A stretch of DNA of 7,740 nucleotides from Rhodoferax sp. (lineage in GTDB: Bacteria > Pseudomonadota > Gammaproteobacteria > Burkholderiales > Burkholderiaceae_C). Under the pieces are notes generated by a model. The model was not told the DNA's origin and did not search any database. It saw only the letters and a list, made by a program, of their open reading frames with translations. This document shows, piece by piece, positions 1-4,690 of this stretch; positions within the stretch are counted from its first letter, which is position 1, and every line of letters begins with the position of its first letter. The translations under genes and the position numbers were made by a program. The stretch covers positions 1 to 7,740 of the forward strand of contig JAQGMQ010000266.1 of NCBI GenBank assembly GCA_028292305.1, given 5' to 3'.

Positions 1-133
1 ACGAACCCACGCCGCCGATGCCAACCACGGCGACATGCGCGGCACGGATGGCCGCGGCGCCGGGCACGCCGTACACCCGCTCCAGCCCGCCGAAGCGGCG
101 CGCCGTGTCGATGGACGCATCAGCTTCGGTCAT
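1..133 (-). CDS. tcdA: tRNA threonylcarbamoyladenosine dehydratase TcdA, N-terminal part (cut by window edge)
   Basis: Only the first 44 codons are present; the gene runs off the left edge. TcdA (CsdL/YgdL) is a cytoplasmic ThiF/E1-like enzyme that uses ATP to cyclise the t6A base at position 37 of ANN-decoding tRNAs to ct6A. The visible part carries the family opening RRFGGLERVYG (residues 12-22), then a hydrophobic strand leading into the nucleotide-binding glycine loop VVGIGGVGS (36-44). This combination is typical of TcdA rather than MoeB or ThiF. The ATG lies 6 nt after the cpoB stop, so it is probably co-transcribed with the Tol-Pal genes. Its Shine-Dalgarno is weak, with only GAG about 5 nt ahead. 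The catalytic cysteine and the rest of the fold are outside the window. The functional link to cpoB is probably only positional. Confidence 0.88.
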   Translation of the reverse strand, partial: MTEADASIDTARRFGGLERVYGVPGAAAIRAAHVAVVGIGGVGS

Positions 134-139
134 GCGGAC

Positions 140-985
140 TCAGATCTTGATCTTGCTCAGCCGGTCCTTGGCGGCCACGGCGGCTTCGGACTGCGGATAG
201 ACCTTGATCAGGTCGTCGAGCGTCTTGCGCGCGGCCTTGGCGTCTTTCAGCTCCATCTGGCAATTGGCGATGGACAACGCGGCTTCAGGCGCCTTCGGGT
301 GCGTGGGCGCCGCTGCCAGCATGGCGCGGAAGTTGGCCACCGCTTCCTTGTAGGCGCGGGTGGCGTACTGCGCATTGCCCAGCCAGAACAGCGCCGAGGG
401 CCCATAGCCGCTTTGCGGATAACGCTTCACGAACTCGAAGAAGCCGGTCTGCGCGCCGGGGAAATCACCCTTTCTGAACACCGCCAGCGCGGCTTCGTAG
501 TCGCGGGTTTCCAGCGGGTCGGCGGTGAATTCCTGGCCGTCGACGCTGACTTTGGTCGGCTCGATCTTCTTCAGCCGATCGTCCACGCCCTGGGTCAGGT
601 TCTTCTGGCTGCGCTGCAACTCGGCCACGTCGCGCGCCAGTTGTTCGTCGAGCCCGCGCTGCTTGGCCAGGTCGCCCCGCACGCTGTCGATCTGGCCCTG
701 CAATTCGAGGATGCTGCGGCGCAGTTGCGCGTTTTCTTCGGCCTGCTTGCGGACCTCTTCGACCACACGCTGCGTGGCCGTGTCGGAGGCCTGCCGGCTG
801 GCGTCGATGCGCTGGCGCAGATCGAGGATCGCGCGGCGCGCCTCTTCGTCGTCGAACAGGCCGGCATGGGCCGCGGGCGCGGCCACCAGCCATAAACTAC
901 CCAGCGCCAGAGCGAGCAGGCGCATGGGCACCGGGGCGAAAGTTTGCACCCGCATGCGGTCACGCAGGCTCGCCCGCGTGCTCAT
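140..985 (-). CDS. cpoB: Cell division coordinator CpoB (YbgF), Tol-Pal system periplasmic protein
   Basis: This 281-aa secreted protein has the CpoB/YbgF layout. A signal peptide ends near the AAHA/GLFDDEEAR junction (about residue 41). A polar heptad-like segment follows (about 48-142, the trimerising coiled coil), then a C-terminal TPR domain (about 160-280) with helices such as YEAALAVFRKGDF, ALFWLGNAQYA and ARKTLDDLIKVYP. In E. coli CpoB binds TolA and couples PBP1B-driven septal peptidoglycan synthesis to outer-membrane constriction. The ATG at 985 overlaps the pal stop (ATGA, 982-985), which favours this start through translational coupling. It gives a rather long n-region, and ATGs at 955 and 925 would give shorter signal peptides, but neither has a Shine-Dalgarno. 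It is the third Tol-Pal gene, directly after pal, and tcdA begins 6 nt beyond its stop. Confidence 0.93.
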   Translation of the reverse strand: MSTRASLRDRMRVQTFAPVPMRLLALALGSLWLVAAPAAHAGLFDDEEARRAILDLRQRIDASRQASDTATQRVVEEVRKQAEENAQLRRSILELQGQIDSVRGDLAKQRGLDEQLARDVAELQRSQKNLTQGVDDRLKKIEPTKVSVDGQEFTADPLETRDYEAALAVFRKGDFPGAQTGFFEFVKRYPQSGYGPSALFWLGNAQYATRAYKEAVANFRAMLAAAPTHPKAPEAALSIANCQMELKDAKAARKTLDDLIKVYPQSEAAVAAKDRLSKIKI

Positions 986-1515
986 CGGTAAGCGATCTCG
1001 GCGCGGCGGTTCTTGGCCATCGAAGCGTCATCGCTGCCGGTGGCGGCCGGCTTTTCCTTGCCGAAGCTCACGGCCTCGACCTGTGCGTCGGACACGCCCA
1101 ACAGCGTGAGCGCACGGCGCACGGACTCGGAACGCTTCTGGCCCAGCGCCAGGTTGTATTCGCGGCCGCCGCGTTCGTCGGTGTGGCCTTCGACCACGGC
1201 CTTGCGGGCGGTGTTGGCCTTGAGGTAACGCGCGTTGGCATCGATCACGGCCTGGTCGTCGGAGCGCACGGTGTAGCTGTCGAAATCGAAGTACACGATG
1301 CGGCCGCTGTTGGGGCCGGCTGCGGACTGGTTCTGGGCCGACAGATCGACCGAGGTCACCGCGCTCTGCGTGGAATTGGCGCCACCGGCACCGGTGCCGC
1401 CCGCGCCCACGGATGTGCCGCTCTTGTCGACCACTGGCACGTCGTCAAGCTTCACGCCAGATGCACAACCGGCCAACACGGCCGTCAAGGAAAGGGCCCA
1501 TACGAAACGTTTCAT
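982..1515 (-). CDS. pal: Peptidoglycan-associated lipoprotein Pal
   Basis: This 177-aa outer-membrane lipoprotein anchors the outer membrane to peptidoglycan and partners TolB. A short signal sequence ends in the lipobox LAGC, with the lipidated cysteine at residue 17. A Gly/Ala/Ser/Thr-rich linker (about 32-70) follows, then an OmpA-like domain to the end: IVYFDFDS (73-80), EGHTDERGGREYNLALGQKR (109-128) and the terminal NRRAEIAYR. The aspartate and arginine of these motifs are those that bind meso-diaminopimelate in the family. The length matches typical Pal. The start is set at ATG 1515 because AGGAG sits 6 nt upstream; a TTG two codons earlier directly abuts AGGAG and is unlikely. The stop overlaps the cpoB start by 4 nt. 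Unlike its neighbours, pal is separated from the gene before it (tolB) by 85 nt with its own strong ribosome site, consistent with the high Pal levels seen in other species. Confidence 0.96.
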   Translation of the reverse strand: MKRFVWALSLTAVLAGCASGVKLDDVPVVDKSGTSVGAGGTGAGGANSTQSAVTSVDLSAQNQSAAGPNSGRIVYFDFDSYTVRSDDQAVIDANARYLKANTARKAVVEGHTDERGGREYNLALGQKRSESVRRALTLLGVSDAQVEAVSFGKEKPAATGSDDASMAKNRRAEIAYR

Positions 1516-1521
1516 TTTCAA

Positions 1522-1526
1522 CTCCT
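1522..1526 (-). promoter_or_regulatory. Shine-Dalgarno of pal
   Basis: AGGAG on the minus strand, 6 nt before the ATG at 1515. It decides the pal start against the in-frame TTG at 1521, which has no spacing from it. It is the clearest ribosome site in the tolB-pal-cpoB stretch. Confidence 0.8.
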
Positions 1527-1549
1527 GATAAAACTCACTGCTTGATGAC

Positions 1550-1576
1550 TTATTAAACCTGAAGCCGGCGCCGCAA
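1550..1576 (-). promoter_or_regulatory. Weak candidate internal promoter for pal
   Basis: On the minus strand a TTGCGG (1576-1571) and a TAATAA (1555-1550) are separated by 15 nt, resembling a sigma70 -35/-10 pair with a short spacer. It would start transcription about 30 nt ahead of the pal ATG and could let pal and cpoB be expressed apart from tolB. The -10 is AT-rich in an otherwise GC-rich setting, but the -35 overlaps the hairpin and the spacer is suboptimal. Treat this as a suggestion only. Confidence 0.22.
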
Positions 1577-1592
1577 GCTGCGCACGGCGCCG
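1566..1592 (-). other. GC-rich stem-loop between tolB and pal
   Basis: The palindromic octamer CGGCGCCG occurs twice, at 1566-1573 and 1585-1592, 11 nt apart, so an 8-bp all-GC stem with an 11-nt loop can form 8 nt after the tolB stop. No T-run follows on the minus strand, so it is not a standard intrinsic terminator. It could be a partial attenuator, an mRNA processing or stability element protecting the pal-cpoB part of the message, or a chance product of high GC. Confidence 0.45.
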
Positions 1593-1600
1593 ATTTCCTC

Positions 1601-2902
1601 TCATCCCTTGAGGAATGGACCCCAGTCGGGCTCGCGGATATCGCCGCCCTGCCCCGCCAGCCGTGCCTTGATCTTGCCGTCGAGCGTGGTCGTCATCAGC
1701 GCCTCGCGCCCACCCACTTGCGTGGCGTACACCAGCAGGCGGCTGTTCGGCGCAAAGCTCGGGCTCTCGTCGGACGAGGTGTCGGTGATGCTGTTGGCGG
1801 TGCCGGTGGCCAGCTCCATGACCTGCAATTTGAAAGCCCCGCCGATGCGCGAGATGTAGGCCAACCAGCGGCCGTCGGGGCTGATCGCGGGCGAGATGTT
1901 GTAGGTGCCGGAGAAGGTGACGCGCTCGGCGTTGCCACCGGTGGCGGGCATGCGGTAGACCTGCGGCGAACCGCCCCGGTCGCTCACGAAATAGATGTTG
2001 CGGCCGTCAGGCGAGAACACCGGCTCGGTGTCGATGCCGCTCGACTGGATCAGCCGGCGCGGCTCGCCGCCGTTGGCGTCGATGGTGTAGAGCTGCGAGC
2101 CACCGTCGCGGCTCAGGGTCACGGCCAGGCTGCGGCCGTCGGGCGACCAGGCCGGCGCGCTGTTGGAGCCGCGGAAGTTGGCGATCAGGCGCCGCTTGCC
2201 GCTGGCCACGTCGTGCACGTAGATCACGGGCTTGCGCGACTCGAACGACACGTAGGCGATCTGCAGGCCGTTCGGCGACCAGGTCGGCGAAATGATGGAC
2301 TCGGGGCTGGCCAGGGCGGTCTGGCTGTTCTCGCCATCGGAGTCGGCCACCCACAAGGTGTAGCGCGAGCCGGCCTTGGTCACGTAGACGATGCGTGTCG
2401 AGAACACACCGCGTTCACCGGTCAGCTTTTCATAAACGAAGTCGGCGATGCGGTGGGCCGACAGGCGCAGGTCGCCGGCGGTGACGGTGTAGCTCTGCCC
2501 GCCGAGGTCTTGCCCGCGCACCACGTCCCACAAACGAAAGCGCACATCGAAGCGGCCGTCGGCCAGGCGCGTCACGCTGCCGGTGACCAGCGAGTCGGCC
2601 GTGCGCTGGCGCCACATGGCGACGTCGGGGCGCGAGGTTTCGTCGAGCGCCACGCCGGCGGCATCGACCGCACGGAACTGGCCGCTGCGTTCGAGGTCGG
2701 CCTGCACGATGGCGCCGATCTTTTGCGGCGCCTGTTCGTCACCGCGGAACGGCGCGATGGCGATGGGCAATTGCGTCAGTCCCACGCCGGAGACTTCGAC
2801 CCGGAACTGGGCCAGCGCCGAGGCCACCGGCAACGCGGGCAAGGCCGTCAGGCCCAGCAGGCCGACCAGTTGGCGGCGGGTCCATTGGAAAGAATCACTC
2901 AT
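1601..2902 (-). CDS. tolB: Tol-Pal system beta-propeller protein TolB
   Basis: This 433-aa periplasmic protein is close to the roughly 430 aa of E. coli TolB. It has an export signal (1-31, cleavage likely at ALA/QFRVEV), an N-terminal alpha/beta domain (about 33-165, with QLPIAIAPFRG and IGAIVQADLERSGQF), then a six-bladed propeller (about 170-430). The propeller shows repeated SPDG-type blade motifs at 208-211 (WSPN), 252-256 (WSPDG), 297-300 (SPDG), 341-344 (SPDG) and 383-386 (FAPN), and ends EPDWGPF. TolB binds Pal through the propeller and TolA through its mature N-terminus, and helps release Pal from peptidoglycan for movement to the septum. Oddities: the signal contains WTRRQLVG (7-14), a twin-arginine-like motif, where TolB is classically Sec-exported. 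The ATG overlaps the stop of an upstream glycosyltransferase (ATGA, 2899-2902) instead of following tolA. A weak AAAGGG lies about 14 nt upstream. Confidence 0.96.
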   Translation of the reverse strand: MSDSFQWTRRQLVGLLGLTALPALPVASALAQFRVEVSGVGLTQLPIAIAPFRGDEQAPQKIGAIVQADLERSGQFRAVDAAGVALDETSRPDVAMWRQRTADSLVTGSVTRLADGRFDVRFRLWDVVRGQDLGGQSYTVTAGDLRLSAHRIADFVYEKLTGERGVFSTRIVYVTKAGSRYTLWVADSDGENSQTALASPESIISPTWSPNGLQIAYVSFESRKPVIYVHDVASGKRRLIANFRGSNSAPAWSPDGRSLAVTLSRDGGSQLYTIDANGGEPRRLIQSSGIDTEPVFSPDGRNIYFVSDRGGSPQVYRMPATGGNAERVTFSGTYNISPAISPDGRWLAYISRIGGAFKLQVMELATGTANSITDTSSDESPSFAPNSRLLVYATQVGGREALMTTTLDGKIKARLAGQGGDIREPDWGPFLKG

Positions 2903-3774
2903 TGGCTTTTGTCTACCCTTTGTCCATTTAGTTCAGTGACGCGCACCTCGCCGGCGCCTGTCGCCTTCGCCGCTTCGGCCAGGCCGCAGGCGGCCCGCAC
3001 GATCGGCAGGTGCATGCGCTCGCGCACACGCTGGCGGTTGCCGGCTTCCTGGTCGCGCTTGTTTTCCTTGTGCCAGAGATGAAACACCTCGGTTGCCCAG
3101 AAGCCGTTCTTGCGCGCCAGCCCGTGGCGCTGGAGGCGCAAAACGAGGTCCGCGTCTTCGTGGCCCCAGCCCTGAAAGCTCTCGTCAAAACCATTGACGG
3201 TTTCCAGGTCACGATACCAGATTGCGAAATTGCAAGACCGAATCCCTTTCCAGCGAAACCGCGTTTCTACACGACCTACCATACCCGGCCAGTAACAGAA
3301 CTGCGACAGTTTGTTAACTTCACCGCGCAGGCGCAACCACAGCCAGTCGGCCAAGCCAAGCGACGCCAGTTCGACCTCTTCGCGGACCACGCGCTGGCTC
3401 AATGCCGGGCCCAGCAGGATGCGGCTGCCGTTGACGAAATGGCCCGCCTCGGCCAGCGCCAGATGCGCCCGCACGAAATGCTGGGTGGGCACGCAATCGC
3501 CGTCCATGAACACGACGTAGTCGGCCTCGGCATGCAGCGCGCCCAGGTTGCGTGCGCGGCTGGCGGTGAAGCCGACATCAGGATGCCACACGTGGCGCGC
3601 CGGGCAGGCGAAGTGGGGCAAGCCCCGGCGCAGCGCTTCGACCTGGTCGGGGCGCGAGCCGTCGTCGGCAATCACCACCACGGCATTGGCGGGGCACTGC
3701 GGCGCCAGCCCGCGCAACACGGCCAGCACGGCCGGCACGCTGTTGTAGGTCAGCACCACGAACGCGAGTTTCAT
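2899..3774 (-). CDS. Family-2 glycosyltransferase with GT7-type C-terminal region, probable LPS core sugar transferase
   Basis: This 291-aa cytoplasmic, inverting nucleotide-sugar transferase has a GT-A fold. It opens with the strand KLAFVVLTYNS (2-12), VVVIADDGS (32-40) and the loop GFTASRARNLGAL (68-80). The metal-binding DGD is at 91-93 (FMDGDCVPT), and the acceptor-side motif NGFDESFQGWGHEDADLVLR at 194-213 has the WGxExxD form of galactosyltransferase family 7C domains. The last acid or histidine motif is VFHLWHKEN (230-238). The donor and acceptor cannot be read from sequence. Its place after a WaaE/LgtF-like gene suggests LPS or LOS core extension. The ATG overlaps the preceding stop by 4 nt and its own stop overlaps the tolB start. 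The frame is open upstream to 3903, but that part lies inside the neighbour and lacks family features. Local GC falls to about 52% at 3181-3300 and about 42% over the last codons. Confidence 0.85.
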   Translation of the reverse strand: MKLAFVVLTYNSVPAVLAVLRGLAPQCPANAVVVIADDGSRPDQVEALRRGLPHFACPARHVWHPDVGFTASRARNLGALHAEADYVVFMDGDCVPTQHFVRAHLALAEAGHFVNGSRILLGPALSQRVVREEVELASLGLADWLWLRLRGEVNKLSQFCYWPGMVGRVETRFRWKGIRSCNFAIWYRDLETVNGFDESFQGWGHEDADLVLRLQRHGLARKNGFWATEVFHLWHKENKRDQEAGNRQRVRERMHLPIVRAACGLAEAAKATGAGEVRVTELNGQRVDKSQ

Positions 3775-4523
3775 GCGCGCTGGGCCAGCCACAGCTTCAG
3801 GTAACGGTAGTAGGTGCCTTCGGCATTCGAGATGGCCAGGGCCAGGCCGAGCTGGCCATCCATAAATCCTCGCTTGAGGACATAGGTGCGAAAGAACGCC
3901 CACCAGCCATGCGCCAGCGCCTTGCCCACCGAGCCGCGCTTGCCGCGGGCCGCCAGCGCCTGGGCGCTCGCCGTGGAGTAGCGGTTGACCTTGTCGAGCA
4001 CGGATTCGAAGTCGGCAAAACTCTGGTGCAGCAGATCGCCTTCGAGTTGGCCCACCGGCCCGTCGGCATGCAGCGACTCATGCACCGCATGGTCGGAGAA
4101 CCGGGCATGGCCGCGCCGAAAAAGGCGCAGCACGCGGTCCGGGTACCAGCCCGAATGCCGCATGTACTGGCCGCAGTAGCTCGACCTGCGGCTGATGCTG
4201 TAGGCCACGCAGCCCGAGGCATCGGCGGCTGCGATGGCGGCCAGAATCTGGGTGCGCAATTCGGGTGTGACCTGTTCGTCGGCATCGATCGACAGCACCC
4301 ATTCACCACTGGCCAGGTCGACCGCGCGGTTCTTCTGCGGGCCGAAGCCGGGCCAGTCGGGGGTCTGCAAAACCCGCGCGCCGAACAAGCGGGCCAGCTC
4401 CACCGTGCCATCGGTGCTGCCGTTGTCGACCACCACCACCTCGTCGGCAAAAGCCACCGAAGCCAGGCACGCGGGCAGGCGGCTCACCTCGTTGAAGGTA
4501 ATCAGGGCAATCGACAGACGCAT
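3771..4523 (-). CDS. waaE: LPS core glycosyltransferase, WaaE/LgtF/KdtX family
   Basis: This 250-aa family-2 GT-A enzyme is of usual length for the WaaE/LgtF group. Members such as Klebsiella WaaE and Neisseria LgtF add glucose to heptose I of the LPS inner core on the cytoplasmic face of the inner membrane. Visible signs are LSIALITFNE (3-12), VVVDNGSTDGT (30-40), the diagnostic block GFGPQKNRAVDLASGEW (59-75), the metal-binding SIDADE (78-83), SGWYPDRVLRLFRRG (124-138), and HESLHADG (148-155) followed by a basic, aromatic C-terminus. There is no signal or clear transmembrane helix. GAGAGGA ends 8 nt before the ATG and supports this start. It appears to be the first gene of the leftward unit; its stop overlaps the next glycosyltransferase start (ATGA, 3771-3774). 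The family call is firm. The exact sugar and linkage are inferred from relatives, so the symbol is by family. Confidence 0.85.
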   Translation of the reverse strand: MRLSIALITFNEVSRLPACLASVAFADEVVVVDNGSTDGTVELARLFGARVLQTPDWPGFGPQKNRAVDLASGEWVLSIDADEQVTPELRTQILAAIAAADASGCVAYSISRRSSYCGQYMRHSGWYPDRVLRLFRRGHARFSDHAVHESLHADGPVGQLEGDLLHQSFADFESVLDKVNRYSTASAQALAARGKRGSVGKALAHGWWAFFRTYVLKRGFMDGQLGLALAISNAEGTYYRYLKLWLAQRA

Positions 4524-4551
4524 TCGGACGGTCCTCTCAATCGAGGATAAT
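4523..4551 (+). promoter_or_regulatory. Candidate rightward promoter for msbA operon
   Basis: GATAAT (4546-4551, five of six matches to the sigma70 -10) is preceded by TTCGGA (4523-4528) at a 17-nt spacing. The -35 is poor (three of six). Transcription would begin near 4558, giving an msbA leader of about 130 nt. It is the best rightward sigma70 match seen in the divergent region, but it is not proven. Confidence 0.35.
4532..4538 (-). promoter_or_regulatory. Shine-Dalgarno of the WaaE-like gene
   Basis: GAGAGGA on the minus strand, 8 nt before the ATG at 4523. It supports translation initiation de novo here, in contrast to the overlapping starts downstream. Confidence 0.7.
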
Positions 4552-4572
4552 TTCGGGTTAACGTCGGATTAT
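4547..4572. repeat. 26-bp interrupted dyad in the divergent promoter region
   Basis: ATAAT-N5-GTTAAC-N5-ATTAT is two-fold symmetric about 4559.5: the five outer base pairs and the six-base core GTTAAC match, while the N5 spacers do not. It overlaps both candidate -10 boxes. It could be an operator half-site pair or simply the result of two opposed -10 boxes around a palindromic hexamer. Confidence 0.4.
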
Positions 4573-4573
4573 G
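4568..4573 (-). promoter_or_regulatory. Candidate leftward -10 box for the WaaE-like operon
   Basis: CATAAT on the minus strand (five of six to the -10 consensus) would place a start near 4561 and a leader of roughly 40 nt containing GAGAGGA. No convincing -35 is seen 16-18 nt upstream. It is the mirror image of the rightward -10 about the centre of the dyad at 4547-4572. Confidence 0.27.
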
Positions 4574-4690
4574 AAGCCTCGCCCCATGCATTTCTCCTGC
4601 GCACCGCACGGCCTCGCCCACGACCTGCCCCACCTGAGCCACCCCAGCCAGCCGGCCTGCATGCCACACCGGCTCTCGCCCGCCCTATGA
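4571..4690 (+). CDS. Possible 39-aa leader ORF overlapping the msbA start
   Basis: An ATG at 4571 opens a 39-codon frame that ends in TGA at 4688-4690, overlapping the msbA ATG (ATGA). A second in-frame ATG lies at 4586. The product would start MKPRPMHFSC and holds six His, two Cys and eight Pro, with no signal or recognised domain. Neither this ORF nor msbA has a clear Shine-Dalgarno, so coupling from this frame would explain msbA translation. Against it, the DNA is C-rich, which by itself yields His/Pro-rich frames without stops. It may be a translated leader or chance. Confidence 0.28.
   Translation: MKPRPMHFSCAPHGLAHDLPHLSHPSQPACMPHRLSPAL
4581..4680 (+). promoter_or_regulatory. C-rich, G-poor msbA leader, possible Rho-sensitive region
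   Basis: Counting the 100 bases gives 52 C and 21 G on the plus strand. This is a long C-over-G bubble of the kind in which Rho utilisation sites occur. It lies between the candidate promoter and the msbA ATG. If transcribed, it could allow Rho-dependent attenuation shielded by translation of the short ORF. No intrinsic terminator is visible here. Confidence 0.28.

Noticed and set aside
35..895. 286-codon open frame on the plus strand opposite cpoB
   Set aside because: Shadow frame. The minus strand has a signal peptide, coiled coil and TPR domain in one frame.
1516..1521. TTG start for pal two codons upstream
   Set aside because: It directly abuts AGGAG, leaving no ribosome spacing, whereas the ATG at 1515 has 6 nt and gives a normal lipoprotein signal.
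1566..1592. Intrinsic terminator after tolB
   Set aside because: A GC stem exists but no T-run follows on the minus strand, and pal continues in the same direction. It is recorded only as a stem-loop.
1718..3082. 454-codon open frame on the plus strand opposite tolB
   Set aside because: Low-complexity Arg/Gly/Ala/Val/His shadow of tolB, with no recognisable motif and no start context. tolB on the other strand is complete.
3775..3903. 43-codon upstream extension of the second glycosyltransferase
   Set aside because: It overlaps the C-terminus of the WaaE-like gene and does not resemble a GT-A N-terminus. The first strand begins at the ATG at 3774.
4234..4686. N-terminal extension of the msbA frame by 151 codons
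   Set aside because: It lies largely inside the divergent WaaE-like gene, has no MsbA-like sequence, and would make the protein far longer than the family. ATG 4687 gives the expected 577 aa.
4524..4690. A defence, mobile or CRISPR-like system in the divergent region
   Set aside because: No repeat-spacer pattern, integrase, transposase or toxin-antitoxin features are present. Apart from tcdA, every gene in the window is an LPS or Tol-Pal gene.
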